Source: Polaromonas sp. YR568 | Lineage (GTDB): Bacteria > Pseudomonadota > Gammaproteobacteria > Burkholderiales > Burkholderiaceae_C | DNA: 64,000 nucleotides | Direction: 5' to 3' | NCBI RefSeq assembly: GCF_900116715.1 | Contig: NZ_FPBM01000004.1 | Location: 124,001-188,000, forward strand | In this document: piece by piece, positions 40,067 through 49,435 of the stretch | Layout: each line of letters begins with the position of its first letter | Numbering within the stretch: position 1 is the first letter of the stretch | Made by a program: the position numbers and the translations under genes | Notes under the pieces: generated by a model | What the model was told of the DNA's origin: nothing | The model's input: the letters and a program-made list of their open reading frames with translations, nothing else | The model's database searches: none

Positions 40067-40069
40067 GCT

Positions 40070-40888
40070 TTATTTGCCTCCAAACCAGCGCTTGAAGATC
40101 CCGGGTTTTTGGGCGTCGATGAAGCGCATGGGTTTGTCTTTGTCGCCGAGGAAGCGGTCGACCACGTCTTTGTAGGCTTCTGACACATCGCTGCCTTGCA
40201 GGTGCACCGCGGGCACGCCCTGGTTGGAGGCTTGCAGTACGGACTCAGACTCGGGGATGACGCCTATGAGTTTGATGCGCAGGATGTCTTTGATGTCTTC
40301 TAGCGACAGCATCTGCCCCTGGTCGACGCGGCCGGGGTTGTAGCGGGTGATGAGCAAGTGCTCTTTGATCGGGTCGCCGCCGTCTATGGCGCGTTTGGTT
40401 TTGCTGGAGAGCATGCCGAGGATGCGGTCGGAGTCGCGCACGGAGGAGACTTCGGGGTTGGTCACCACCAGCGCCTCGTCGGCAAAGTGCATGGCCATGA
40501 GGGCGCCGGTCTCTATGCCGGCGGGGGAGTCGCAGACGATGTATTCAAAGTCCATCTCGCCCAGGTCTTTGAGGACTTTTTCCACGCCGTCTTTGGTAAG
40601 CGCGTCCTTGTCGCGGGTTTGCGAGGCGGCCAGCACAAAGAGGTTGTGGCATTGCTTGTCTTTGATGAGGGCCTGGTTGAGGGTGGCTTCGCCGTGGATG
40701 ACGTTGATGAGGTCATACACCACGCGGCGCTCGCAGCCCATGATGAGATCGAGGTTGCGCAGGCCCACGTCGAAGTCGATGACGGCGGTTTTGTGGCCGC
40801 GCAGCGCCAGGCCGGTTGCAAAGCTGGCGCTGGTGGTGGTTTTACCCACGCCGCCTTTGCCGGAGGTGACCACGATGATTTTTGCCAT
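40070..40888 (-). CDS. minD: Septum site-determining ATPase MinD
   Basis: 272 residues. Deviant Walker A VTSGKGGVGKTTTSA, switch DFDVGLRNLDLIMG, switch II CDSPAGIETGAL and a C-terminal amphipathic membrane-targeting helix (GIFKRWFGGK). It is a membrane-bound ATPase that recruits MinC and responds to MinE. It lies between minC and minE in the usual order. Confidence 0.97.
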   Translation of the reverse strand: MAKIIVVTSGKGGVGKTTTSASFATGLALRGHKTAVIDFDVGLRNLDLIMGCERRVVYDLINVIHGEATLNQALIKDKQCHNLFVLAASQTRDKDALTKDGVEKVLKDLGEMDFEYIVCDSPAGIETGALMAMHFADEALVVTNPEVSSVRDSDRILGMLSSKTKRAIDGGDPIKEHLLITRYNPGRVDQGQMLSLEDIKDILRIKLIGVIPESESVLQASNQGVPAVHLQGSDVSEAYKDVVDRFLGDKDKPMRFIDAQKPGIFKRWFGGK

Positions 40889-40953
40889 GCTTGAATTTCC
40901 TTGGAAGCGAGAGAGATCGGGAGAGGTGTTGGGTGGGAGGAGGATTGCCGTGC

Positions 40954-41736
40954 TTATGCCGACATGACATTCATGACCAGCTTGTCGCCTTCTTCGCCGG
41001 GGACGAGCCGCACTTGGGTCGGCTTGCCCGCCATGCCGGCAGGCAGCGGATGTTCGCTGGTTCGGTATACGCCGGCAATCGACAGCAGCTCGGCCTCCAG
41101 CGCCAGCGAGAAGATGCGTGCGTCCGCATTGCCGCGCGCGCCGGCCATGGCTTTGCCGCGCAGTGGCGCATAGACATGGATGTGGCCGTCGGCAATCACT
41201 TCAGCCCCGGCATTGACCATGGCCAGCACCACCAGGTCGCGGCCGCGCGCATAGACCTGCTGGCCTGAGCGCAGGGGTTTGTCGATGACCATGGCGCCTT
41301 GCGGTGCCGGGGGAGGGGCGGCGACGGGTGCGTGTGCAGGCTCTGCTGCGGGTGTTGCGGCAGGCGCGGGCCGCGTGGGCACCAGGTGCGCATCGGGCAC
41401 GGGCAGCAAGCCGGCCTGAAGCGCCGCGGCCATTTGCGCCGGGTTGCCGCCCTTGGCGGAGATGGGCACCAACTGGTAGCTGCCCAGCAGGGTGATGAGG
41501 GAGGGGAAGTCGATCTCGCCCACAGGCTGGCCGGCCTGCGCTGCGGCTTGCAGCGGCGAGAGGTCGATGATCAGCGCATCCTGGTCGAAGAAGTCGGGGA
41601 TATCGCCAAAGCGGGCTTCAAGCTCGCGCGCCAGCGCAACAAGGTCGGTGGACTTGAGCAGCAAGGCCACCAGGGGCAGGTTGGCGCTCTTGATTTCAAA
41701 GGTGGCGGGAGTGGTGGCCTGTATGGCAACGGTCAT
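40954..41736 (-). CDS. minC: Septum site-determining inhibitor MinC
   Basis: 260 residues. The N-terminal domain begins with FEIKSANLPLVALLLKSTD and the C-terminal beta-helical domain has PLRSGQQVYARGRDLVVLA, ADGHIHVYAPLRGKAMAGA and FSLALEAELLSIAGVYRT. A Pro/Ala linker (PAPAATPAAEPAHAP) of some 45 residues between them is longer than in E. coli. It blocks FtsZ polymerisation away from mid-cell. First gene of minCDE. Confidence 0.95.
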   Translation of the reverse strand: MTVAIQATTPATFEIKSANLPLVALLLKSTDLVALARELEARFGDIPDFFDQDALIIDLSPLQAAAQAGQPVGEIDFPSLITLLGSYQLVPISAKGGNPAQMAAALQAGLLPVPDAHLVPTRPAPAATPAAEPAHAPVAAPPPAPQGAMVIDKPLRSGQQVYARGRDLVVLAMVNAGAEVIADGHIHVYAPLRGKAMAGARGNADARIFSLALEAELLSIAGVYRTSEHPLPAGMAGKPTQVRLVPGEEGDKLVMNVMSA

Positions 41737-41959
41737 GGAGTCATGGGCAAAAGAAAACGGGCTGCCGGCGAGGGCCGCACAAAAGAATGAGAAAAGAAGA
41801 GATCAAAAGATCGCCGAGGGTAGCCGCCGGCGCAGCGTATCCAGCCGCACGCTTTGTCGCACTTGTGAGTGGGTGAAACGTTTGTGGTCCGGGGCGGCGG
41901 CATCAAGCGGCACTGATGTGGTGCGCCGGCGCCGCGGTAAAAAACCACGCAAGCATTGA

Positions 41960-43168
41960 ATGCACGGGGCCCGCACCCATATGCAGGGCTTCGCACCCTG
42001 GATCTTTTTTATGAACTTCCTGCCTCTGGCGCTTGTAACCGCGCTGCTCCATGTTTACATTGGCGCACGCCTTGTGCCTGAGCTGGCCGCCTACCCCACG
42101 GGTCAATGGCTGTTGATGGCGGGCCTGGCGATCTCTGCGCTGGTGATGCCGCTGGGCCTGATGGCCGGGCGTGTGGCCAAACAGCCGCTGGCCGACGTGC
42201 TGACCTGGGTGGGCCTGCTCTTTATGGGCCTGTTCTCGTCGATGCTGGTGTTGACGCTGGCGCGCGATGCGGGCTTGCTGCTGCTGTGGCTGGTGGATAT
42301 GGCTGCACCGGGCAACTTGCCCATGGCCTGGCTGCGCACCACCTCGGCCGAAGCCGTGCCGCTGCTGGGCGTGGTCATCACTGTGCTGGGCTTTTTGAAT
42401 GCGCGGCGCACCGCCGCCGTGGTGAAGGTCGATGTGCCCATCAAAAACCTGCCGCCCGCGCTGCAGGGCTTTACTCTGGCGCAGATCAGCGACATCCATG
42501 TGGGGCCGACGATCAAGGCGGCGTACTTGCGCCGCATCGTCGACAAGGTCAACGCACAGCATGCCGACGTGGTGGCGATTACCGGCGACCTGGTGGACGG
42601 CAAGGTGAGCGAGCTGGCGGACCATGTTGCGCCGCTGGCTGATCTGGCCTCACGCCACGGCACTTACTTTGTGACGGGCAATCACGAGTACTACTCTGGC
42701 GCGCATGCCTGGATTGATGAGCTGCGCCGCCTGGGGCTGACGGTGCTGCTCAACCAGCATGTGGTGATTCGCCCGCCCGCTGAGGTGTCGCAGGGCGGTA
42801 TGCCACTGGTGTTGGCGGGTGTGACGGACTACAGCGCCGGCCACTTTGATCCGCTGCATCGCAGCGACCCGGAGCTGGCCTTGCGTGGCGCGCCGCTGAA
42901 TGCCATACGTGTGCTGCTGGCGCACCAGCCGCGCAGTGCGGCTGCTGCGGCCAAGGCCGGGTTTGATTTGCAGCTTTCCGGCCACACGCATGGCGGGCAG
43001 TTTTATCCCTGGAATTTGTTTGTGCGGTTTCAGCAGCCGTTTACTGCGGGCTTGCACAAGCTGCAGAACCTGTGGGTTTACACCAGCCGTGGCACGGGGT
43101 ACTGGGGGCCGCCCAAGCGGTTTGGGGCGCCTTCGGAGATTACGGTTTTGCGCTTGGTGGCGGGTTAA
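41960..43168 (+). CDS. Membrane-anchored metallophosphoesterase (YkuE-like)
   Basis: 402 residues. Four to five membrane segments fill the first 155 residues. The calcineurin-like domain has all five metal motifs: ISDIHVGP, ITGDLVDGK, VTGNHEYYS, a His in LLAHQPRSA and SGHTHGGQFYP. The last block and closing TSRGTGYWGPPKRFG are typical of the YkuE/YaeI subfamily, whose members hydrolyse phosphodiesters such as UDP-diacylglucosamine. The active site should be cytoplasmic-face or periplasmic depending on topology, which I cannot fix. The start is uncertain among ATGs at 41960, 41981 and 42011. Confidence 0.88.
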   Translation: MHGARTHMQGFAPWIFFMNFLPLALVTALLHVYIGARLVPELAAYPTGQWLLMAGLAISALVMPLGLMAGRVAKQPLADVLTWVGLLFMGLFSSMLVLTLARDAGLLLLWLVDMAAPGNLPMAWLRTTSAEAVPLLGVVITVLGFLNARRTAAVVKVDVPIKNLPPALQGFTLAQISDIHVGPTIKAAYLRRIVDKVNAQHADVVAITGDLVDGKVSELADHVAPLADLASRHGTYFVTGNHEYYSGAHAWIDELRRLGLTVLLNQHVVIRPPAEVSQGGMPLVLAGVTDYSAGHFDPLHRSDPELALRGAPLNAIRVLLAHQPRSAAAAAKAGFDLQLSGHTHGGQFYPWNLFVRFQQPFTAGLHKLQNLWVYTSRGTGYWGPPKRFGAPSEITVLRLVAG

Positions 43169-43302
43169 GGCCTGGTTTGGCCGCTGGAGCAAGCCTCCAA
43201 ATCGGCCTGCAGGCCAATAGACAAGGGTCTAAGCGGCTATAAATCTAATAGCACCTAACAAACCGCTTGAACAATCCCAACCCCGTCCGCTAACCTCCCC
43301 AC

Positions 43303-43731
43303 ATGCCGGAAAGCAGCTCCCCCCAAGCCCTGGTCCTCCGCCTGGCCCCAGGCGAAGACCTCCGCACAGCGCTGGACGCCGCATTCGCCCAACTGCAGGC
43401 GGAGCAGGGCGCGCAGGCCGCTTGCGTCATCTCCGCCGTGGGGAGTCTTTCCCGCGCGGTGCTGCGCTATGCGGCGGAACCGGGCGGCACGGTGCTGGTG
43501 GAAGCGCTGGAATTGATCACGCTCTCGGGCACGTTGAGCGCGGACGGCGCGCACCTGCATGCCAGCGTGGCCGACGCGCGTGGCCAGGTGCGGGGCGGCC
43601 ATGTGATGCCGGGCTGCATGGTGCGCACGACGGCGGAGATTGTGCTGGCGCCTTTGCCGGGCTGGGCGTTCACGCGGGAGCAGGATGCGCAGACGGGCTT
43701 CAAGGAGCTGGTGGTCCGGCGCACGGTTTGA
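43303..43731 (+). CDS. PPC (DUF296) domain protein
   Basis: 142 residues forming one PCC/DUF296 domain. The landmarks are VLRLAPGEDLRTAL at the N-terminus, CVISAVGSLSRAVLRYA, the metal-binding block HLHASVADARGQVRGGHV (His residues and Asp) and a GCMVRTTAEI strand. In plants this domain sits in AT-hook proteins; bacterial single-domain forms are trimeric and of unknown function. There is no AT hook here. It stands 134 bases after the metallophosphoesterase. Confidence 0.85.
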   Translation: MPESSSPQALVLRLAPGEDLRTALDAAFAQLQAEQGAQAACVISAVGSLSRAVLRYAAEPGGTVLVEALELITLSGTLSADGAHLHASVADARGQVRGGHVMPGCMVRTTAEIVLAPLPGWAFTREQDAQTGFKELVVRRTV

Positions 43732-43831
43732 GGGGCCAGCGGGCAGCGGCGTAAAGTGAACTTCATTGCGCGCCTGTTGATCTATCTTGTAGGCGAGTGA
43801 ACCCACTACACGCAACCCAGGAGGTATGGCC

Positions 43832-44197
43832 ATGCAACAAGCAAAGAAACAATTAACTGCTGCCGTGATGCAAGGCGCTGGCGTTTCGCTCGCCGCCTTG
43901 CTGATGTTGGCGGCCGCTCCCTGGGCGGCAGCCCAGACAGAGCCGGGCCCGTCGGCTCCCGCGGTGAAGCCGCAGCCTGCCACCAGCCCCAGCACGCCGC
44001 GGCCAAATCGCATCAACCGCAACCCGGCGTTCCGTGAGCAGTTGCCTGAGGCACCCCCTCCGCCGCCGGACCCGCGTGACTCCAGCATCCGGCCGACGAC
44101 ACCGCCGGGCACGAGTGATGGCCGTGACACGGTGTTGCCCCAGCCGGGACAAGCGCCCGTGCCGGGTGCGGCGTCATCGGCGCCGCGTCAGCCCTGA
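43832..44197 (+). CDS. Exported Pro-rich protein of unknown function
   Basis: 121 residues. A signal peptide (AAVMQGAGVSLAALLMLAAA then AAAQT near the cleavage) is followed by a low-complexity Pro/Ala/Ser/Thr chain (PEAPPPPPDPRDSS) without a folded domain. ATG at 43832 is preferred to 43826 because GGAGG lies 7 bases upstream of it. Probably periplasmic or outer-membrane associated; no function can be given. Confidence 0.65.
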   Translation: MQQAKKQLTAAVMQGAGVSLAALLMLAAAPWAAAQTEPGPSAPAVKPQPATSPSTPRPNRINRNPAFREQLPEAPPPPPDPRDSSIRPTTPPGTSDGRDTVLPQPGQAPVPGAASSAPRQP

Positions 44198-44234
44198 GTA
44201 GCCCTGAGTTCAGCGCCCTGAGCGCACGCCGCTG

Positions 44235-45194
44235 CTAAATCGACAGCGACCGGCCGGAGGCCTGGCCGCTGCCCGAAGCACCTGATGCGCCTCTGGCTGC
44301 ATGGGTGTTGCGCGTGCCGGTGGAGGACGGCTTGGCGCGTGGCCGGCTTTTGCGGTAATGGCGGGGCTGCTCTTTTTGCATCAGCCGCCGGCGCAGGCGG
44401 TCGGGGTGAAAGACCTGCTCGTAGAAGGTGAGCCAGCGCTGCTCGCTGGCGTCGGGCGTGGGCGCGGCGCTTTTGCCGGCTGCCGGGCCAAAGCGCAGGG
44501 CGACCACCGGCTCCTGGGGTTTTGCCACGGCGTACTCTGCGCCGCCGGCATGCCGGGCGTGGCCGAAGTTTTGCGGGCCCAGGTAGTCGGCTTCGACGCT
44601 GCCTTCGGGTGTGAGGATGGCCCAGCGCATGTGTGCAAAGCGTTTGGCAAACAGCGGTGCGACGGCGTCCATGATGTGGTGCTCGGGCTCGAACCAGGCT
44701 ACATGCAGCGGCCCGCCCTGGGGCCGGCTTTTGAAGGTGTCGTCTTGCACCGAGTGAAAGCGCAGCTGGGCCTTCATTTTCTGCATGTCGTGGCGCACTT
44801 CTTCGGCCATCTGGCGGGCCAGCGCCATGTCGGCGTCTAGCTGGTTGTGGCGCAGCTCGGGCTCGTGCACCAGGCGCCACAGCAGGCGGTAAAGCAGGTT
44901 GAAACGCTGGGGGCTGCTGTGCATGACGGCCAACTGGCAAAGGGCGACGTATTCGGGCGGTACGCTGACGGCGGGTGCGTCGCTGAGCGCGGGGCCGGTG
45001 GCCTCGGCGCCTTCAGCGCCTCCAAATGGCGTGCTGCTGCACTGCCAGCTCACCTGCTCGGGCAGGATGTTTTGGGCGAGCATGCCGCGCGCGGCACGGC
45101 GAAAGCCCTCGTAATCTGCCTGACCCTGCAGCGTGACGGGCAGCAGCGCCTGGGGAAAGAGGTCGTTCGTCAGCAGGTCATTCATCACACCCAT
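44235..45194 (-). CDS. DUF4130 (TIGR03915) putative DNA repair/metabolism protein
   Basis: 319 residues. Family blocks are MHSSPQRFNLLYRLLWRL, VRHDMQKMKAQLRFHSV, LHVAWFEPEHHIMDAVAPLF, MRWAILTPEG and LMQKEQPRHYRKSRP. This domain is usually a partner of a radical-SAM protein (TIGR03916) or fused to the UdgX uracil-DNA binding domain. Here neither is present: after the domain there is only a basic Ser/Gly tail of about 45 residues. A canonical LexA box lies about 150 bases upstream, pointing to SOS control and a DNA damage role. ATG at 45194 follows AAAGGA. Confidence 0.82.
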   Translation of the reverse strand: MGVMNDLLTNDLFPQALLPVTLQGQADYEGFRRAARGMLAQNILPEQVSWQCSSTPFGGAEGAEATGPALSDAPAVSVPPEYVALCQLAVMHSSPQRFNLLYRLLWRLVHEPELRHNQLDADMALARQMAEEVRHDMQKMKAQLRFHSVQDDTFKSRPQGGPLHVAWFEPEHHIMDAVAPLFAKRFAHMRWAILTPEGSVEADYLGPQNFGHARHAGGAEYAVAKPQEPVVALRFGPAAGKSAAPTPDASEQRWLTFYEQVFHPDRLRRRLMQKEQPRHYRKSRPRAKPSSTGTRNTHAARGASGASGSGQASGRSLSI

Positions 45195-45342
45195 GCGTAC
45201 ATCCTTTCTTCTTTCTTCACGTCAGACTTCATGGTGCGGTGTTGGGTTGCACCGCGCCTGTAGGCAAAGAGGCCGAGTTCCCGGGGGCGCGTAACCCATG
45301 AGCGGGAAGGAGGGCGGCCACAGCCTTAAAGCCCAAAATATA

Positions 45343-45358
45343 CTGTATCAATATACAG
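45343..45358. promoter_or_regulatory. LexA (SOS) box
   Basis: CTGT-ATCAATAT-ACAG matches the CTGT-N8-ACAG consensus exactly; with the flanking TA and TG it is nearly the E. coli ideal. The gene on the other side ends here (45454, minus strand), so the box can only serve the DUF4130 gene. Confidence 0.85.
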
Positions 45359-45453
45359 TGTTTGTGGGTTTTGGTGTGAAAGTGGGCGCAAGGCCCTGGC
45401 CAACTTGTGGCTTTGGCGCCTAAAAACCGCCTAAAAGCAGGCGAAATGGGTGA

Positions 45454-46449
45454 TCAGCGTGCCGGGCGGCGTAACTGCCTGGCTTTGGCTTCCATCACCA
45501 GGTAAGTCGCCGCCGCCACACCCAGCGGTACCAGGTAATAGACCACGCGGTAGGCCACCAGCGCGGCCAGCAGCTCGGCCTGCGGCATCAGGTGGGAGAG
45601 CAGGGCGACAAACACCGCCTCCAGTACGCCCAGCCCGGCCGGGATGTGGGTGATGACGCCGGCGATGGCGGCCAGCAGCAGCACGCTGACGACGGCCGAG
45701 AACTCGATGCGGTGCTGCAGCAGGATAAAAATAATCGACGACATGATGAGCCAGTTGCCCGCGCCCATCACCAGCTGCAGGGCGGCCAGGCGGAATGAGG
45801 GCAGCTCGATCTCATGGCCGCGCAGCCCCAGCGAGCGCCGGCGCGAGAAGGCGCAAATGGCGAGATAGCCGGCGGCAACGGCCAGCAGCACACAACCGAT
45901 CAGGCGCAGGTGATCACTGGTGATGGGCCAGCCGGGCGGCAGGGTGGGCGGCTTGAGGCTGAACACCAGGCCTGCCAGCAGCAGGTAGCCCATCCAGTTG
46001 GCGAGCATGCTGATGGACATGATGCGGGTGATGGCGCCATTGCGCAGGCCCAGCCGTGAATAGAGGCGAAAGCGAAAGGCCACGCCGCCCACCAGCGAGC
46101 CCAGGTTGAGGTTGAAGGCGTAACTCACAAAGGTCACCAGCATCACCGTGGGGGTGCGCAGGGTGTGGCCGGTGTAGTGGCGGCCCAGCAAGTCAAAGCA
46201 GCTGTAGAGCGTGAAGCTGGCCAGCATCAGCACCACCGCGCCCCAGGCCGCGGTGACGGGGTAGTCCTCTAGCGAGGTGAGGACCTGGCTCCAGTCTATG
46301 GTGCGGGCCTGCGACACGAGCAGGCCGGCGACCAGCGCAAAGAAGACGAGCGTGGCGCCGCGTTTGAGCCAGGTCCACCAGGGCTTGTGACGGCTGATGT
46401 GAGGGGCGGGGGCCTGGCCGGGTATTGGCAAGGTGCGGCTTTGGGCCAT
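45454..46449 (-). CDS. ybhN: YbhN-like flippase-domain membrane protein (LPG synthase TM superfamily)
   Basis: 331 residues with about eight membrane segments of the lysylphosphatidylglycerol synthase transmembrane (UPF0104) family. Landmarks are FTLYSCFDLLGRHYTGHTL, FNLNLGSLVGGVAFRFRLYS near residue 115 and the late GVITHIPAGLGVLEAVFVALL. The family lacks the synthase domain; members are thought to move lipids or lipid-linked molecules across the inner membrane. It lies 7 bases after clsB, as in the E. coli ybhP-clsB-ybhN cluster. Confidence 0.88.
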   Translation of the reverse strand: MAQSRTLPIPGQAPAPHISRHKPWWTWLKRGATLVFFALVAGLLVSQARTIDWSQVLTSLEDYPVTAAWGAVVLMLASFTLYSCFDLLGRHYTGHTLRTPTVMLVTFVSYAFNLNLGSLVGGVAFRFRLYSRLGLRNGAITRIMSISMLANWMGYLLLAGLVFSLKPPTLPPGWPITSDHLRLIGCVLLAVAAGYLAICAFSRRRSLGLRGHEIELPSFRLAALQLVMGAGNWLIMSSIIFILLQHRIEFSAVVSVLLLAAIAGVITHIPAGLGVLEAVFVALLSHLMPQAELLAALVAYRVVYYLVPLGVAAATYLVMEAKARQLRRPAR

Positions 46450-46456
46450 CAGGGTC

Positions 46457-47752
46457 TCACACCGGTTTGGCCTGGCCCACCGGCTTGGAAGCTGGGGAAG
46501 CGGCTGGCGCAGCGGGGGCGGGCATCAGCGTGCCGGCGGGCGTCAGGCGCGGCGCGTGCGCCGGCAGCCAGCCGGCCCAGGCGGGGTAGCGGCGCAGCAG
46601 GTGAAACACAAAATAGCTGCGCAGCTTGCGCCACCAGGTCGATTCGACCAGGTCTTCGCGGGCAATCTGCTTGCAGCTGTGCTGCATCAGCGCGTCCAGC
46701 CGCTCGTTCAAATGCTGGTTGAAGGCGCGGTCGCGGATGACGACATTGGCCTCGAGGTTGAGCGAGAGGCTGAGCGGGTCCAGGTTGCTGGAGCCCACGG
46801 TGGCCCATTCGTCGTCGATGGCGGCGACCTTGCCGTGCAGCGGCCGCTCGCAGTATTCGTAAATGCGCACGCCGGCGTCCAGCAGGTGGTGGTACAGCAT
46901 GCTGGCTGCCGTCTTGACGATGGCCATGTCGGGCTCGCCCTGCAGGATGAGGCGCACGTCAACGCCGCGCCGTGCGGCGTGGCGCATTTCCCGCAGCAGC
47001 CGGTAGCCGGGGAAGAAATAGGCGTTGGCGATCACCACGCGCTGGCGCGCCGTGCGAATGGCGGCGCGGTAGTGGCGCTCGATGTCGTTGGTGTGTTTGC
47101 GGTTGTCGCGTGTCACAAAAAGCGCCGAGGCCTCGCCCACGGGTGTGGGAACGCTGTCGCCGCGCCAGGTGCCGGCCAGCGAACGCGCGCGGTTGGTAAA
47201 ACGCTCGCGCAGGCCGGGTGGCGGTTCCGCGCCTGCATTGCGGTGGCCTGCAGCCAGGGCTTTGTGCACAAAGGTGTCGATGTCGCCGACGATGGGGCCT
47301 TCGATTTCAACCGCGTAATCCTGCTTGGCCTCGGGGCCGAAGTCGGCCAGGTGGTCGGCCGAGTAATTGATGCCGCCGACAAAGGCGCGCTCGCCATCCA
47401 CCACCACAATCTTGCGATGCATGCGGCGGAACACGTTGGTGCGCCAGCCCCAGAGCTTGGGGCCTGGGTCAAATACATGGATGCGCACACCGGCGCGCGT
47501 GAGGGTGGAGATGAATTCGGGCGAAAGATCGGGCGAGCCGTAGCCGTCTATGGTCAGGTCGACCTGCACGCCGCGCCGCGCGGCCGCATGCAGCGCCGCG
47601 TGCAGCTCTTCACCGACCTTGTCTTCAAACAGGATGAAGGTTTCCACCATCACTTCGCGCTTGGCCGCGGCGATGCACTCAAAGACGCGGGGGAAAAACT
47701 CCTCGCCGTTTTCAAGCAAGCGAAACTGGTTGCCACTCACCCATCTGGACAT
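46457..47752 (-). CDS. clsB: Cardiolipin synthase B (phospholipase D superfamily)
   Basis: 431 residues with two HxKxxxxD motifs: MHRKIVVVDGERAFVGG near residue 110 and LHGKVAAIDDEWATVGSSN near 285. Other family features are FILFEDKVGEELHAAL and NQHLNERLDALM. ClsB condenses phosphatidylglycerol, or PG and PE, to cardiolipin at the inner membrane. No N-terminal membrane segments, as expected for ClsB rather than ClsA. It starts 2 bases after the ybhP stop. Confidence 0.93.
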   Translation of the reverse strand: MSRWVSGNQFRLLENGEEFFPRVFECIAAAKREVMVETFILFEDKVGEELHAALHAAARRGVQVDLTIDGYGSPDLSPEFISTLTRAGVRIHVFDPGPKLWGWRTNVFRRMHRKIVVVDGERAFVGGINYSADHLADFGPEAKQDYAVEIEGPIVGDIDTFVHKALAAGHRNAGAEPPPGLRERFTNRARSLAGTWRGDSVPTPVGEASALFVTRDNRKHTNDIERHYRAAIRTARQRVVIANAYFFPGYRLLREMRHAARRGVDVRLILQGEPDMAIVKTAASMLYHHLLDAGVRIYEYCERPLHGKVAAIDDEWATVGSSNLDPLSLSLNLEANVVIRDRAFNQHLNERLDALMQHSCKQIAREDLVESTWWRKLRSYFVFHLLRRYPAWAGWLPAHAPRLTPAGTLMPAPAAPAASPASKPVGQAKPV

Positions 47753-47754
47753 AT

Positions 47755-48666
47755 CTAGAGCTCGATTTCTGCCGCTAGCGGCGCATGGTCAGAGAGATGC
47801 GACCAGGGCCGCAATGGCAGCACCACGGGCGCATGGCCAATGGCGTTGCGCACATAAATGCGGTCCAGGCGCAGCAGGGGCAGGCGCGCGGGGAAGGTCC
47901 GCGCCGCCTGGCCGTTGGCCTGCACAAAGACTTCGTGCAGCTCGGCGCCTTTTTCAAGCCGCGCATGGGCGCGGTGCCGCCAGTCGTTGAAATCGCCGGC
48001 CACCACCACGGGTGCATGCGGCGGAATGTCTTTGCGCACCAGCTCGCAGAGCATGTCCATCTGCTGCTCGCGGTGCGACTCCATCAGCCCCAGGTGCACG
48101 CAGATGGCATGCACATTCACGCTGCGGCCGGGGATTTGCAGCTCGCAATGCAGCAGGCCGCGGCGCTCGGGCCCGCTGATGGAGACGTCGCGGTTTTCAA
48201 AACGCACGATGGGAAATTTCGACAGCACCGCGTTGCCGTGGTGGCCGTTGGTGTACACGGCGTTGCGGCCGTAGGCGAACTGCGGCCAGATGGTGTCGGC
48301 CAGGAATTCGTAGTGCGGGGTTTCGGGGTAGTTGTCGAACTTGTCCTGGTGCTTGACGTGGTTGCCGGTGACCTCTTGCAGGAAGACCACGTCGGCGCCC
48401 ACGCTGCGCACGGCTTCGCGCAGCTCGGGCAGGATGAACTTGCGATTGAAGAAGGTAAAGCCCTTGTGGATGTTGACCGTGAGCACCTTGAAGGAAAACG
48501 AGGACTCGGGGCTCACCGCGGCCAGGGCGGTTTGCGTGTCGGCCTCGACAGCGGCCATGTCGACCCGCGTGCCCGCCTTGGGCGGCTTGACGGGAACGGC
48601 CACGGACAGCGCGTCGGGCGCGCTGCGGCGGGAGGCATCGGAAGAGTCGGGAACAGGAGGCTGCAT
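47755..48666 (-). CDS. ybhP: YbhP-like endonuclease/exonuclease/phosphatase family protein
   Basis: 303 residues. The EEP fold shows in [16 protein letters not shown], the catalytic Glu in [23 protein letters not shown], the catalytic Asp in [12 protein letters not shown] and the terminal [12 protein letters not shown]. It is a Mg-dependent phosphodiesterase, possibly acting on phospholipid headgroups given its fixed link to clsB and ybhN. ATG at 48666 is taken; the frame is open upstream to 48828 but those residues look non-coding. No clear ribosome-binding site exists for either. Confidence 0.85.
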   Translation of the reverse strand: MQPPVPDSSDASRRSAPDALSVAVPVKPPKAGTRVDMAAVEADTQTALAAVSPESSFSFKVLTVNIHKGFTFFNRKFILPELREAVRSVGADVVFLQEVTGNHVKHQDKFDNYPETPHYEFLADTIWPQFAYGRNAVYTNGHHGNAVLSKFPIVRFENRDVSISGPERRGLLHCELQIPGRSVNVHAICVHLGLMESHREQQMDMLCELVRKDIPPHAPVVVAGDFNDWRHRAHARLEKGAELHEVFVQANGQAARTFPARLPLLRLDRIYVRNAIGHAPVVLPLRPWSHLSDHAPLAAEIEL

Positions 48667-49035
48667 AAAAAGAGAAGGCAAAAGTGGCGGGGCGCGGTGT
48701 AAAGAAAAAGAAGAAGGAACAGGATACGCGCCCGCCGGACACCTTGGTAGAGACCTTGATGTTGACCTTGGCGTTGATTGTGTCTCTGGGGCTTTTGCCC
48801 GGGGTGTAGGACAGAAACTTATTTGCACGCCCGGCTGGCGCGCCTTCCATGCCGCCGTAGAGGAGGGGGCTGCGCAACCACAGGCTGCGGGCGCAGTGTC
48901 CTACATGGTGCGGCGTGCCTCTCCGGCAAGTTCACCGCAGCTTGCCACTTAAATTGAAATCAGCCCCGTCATCACATCAGGGCATGTTTATCAAACGCGC
49001 CTTATTAACGGGGCTTAACTGAAGAGGAAATAACC
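48667..49035. other. Divergent intergenic stretch
   Basis: 369 bases between ybhP and the first small exported protein gene. No RNA, repeat or operator was recognised, and no convincing -35/-10 pair. If ybhP starts at 48828 part of it is coding. GAAGAGGAAA at 49021-49030 is the ribosome-binding site of the next gene. Confidence 0.5.
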
Positions 49036-49359
49036 ATGACGAAGTTCTCCATGAAATCCATTCCTGTCGCCGCTGCAATGGCCGCTGCTCTGCTCGTGGG
49101 CGCTCAGGTCCATGCACAGACCGACACCGCCACGCCGCCCGGCAGCACCAAGGCGCAGGACCAGGTCAAGGCAGCCCCGATGGGCGGCACGCCCACAACA
49201 CCTGAAGCGCGCACGGCCGCCAAGGCTGAACGTGCGGCTGCCCGTGCTGAAAAGCGCGAAAAACGCGCCGCCAAGCGCGCGAAGAACTCCGCAGCGCGTG
49301 ACGCCGCTGCCACCTCCACAGGTGGCGCACAAGGCCCTGCCGCCGGCGGCACCAAGTAA
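49036..49359 (+). CDS. Small exported Ala/Lys-rich protein
   Basis: 107 residues. A signal peptide (MTKFSMKSIPVAAAMAAALL, cleavage after VHAQ) precedes a highly charged Ala/Lys/Arg helix-forming region (ARAEKREKRAAKRAKNSAA) and a GGTK end. Resembles no known domain. The ATG has AGAGGAAA upstream. The next gene encodes a second exported protein with a related leader and the same last four residues, so the two look like divergent copies of one design. Confidence 0.7.
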   Translation: MTKFSMKSIPVAAAMAAALLVGAQVHAQTDTATPPGSTKAQDQVKAAPMGGTPTTPEARTAAKAERAAARAEKREKRAAKRAKNSAARDAAATSTGGAQGPAAGGTK

Positions 49360-49435
49360 TTAACCCAACCCGCCTGGAGAAGCTGCCTTTTGGCACGCTC
49401 ACCTTCAAGCCCATCGTTTTTCCAAGGAGATTGAT

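Noticed and set aside
43212-43223. Palindrome GGCCTGCAGGCC as an operator or terminator
   Set aside because: No T-run and no promoter nearby; such GC palindromes arise often in this base composition.
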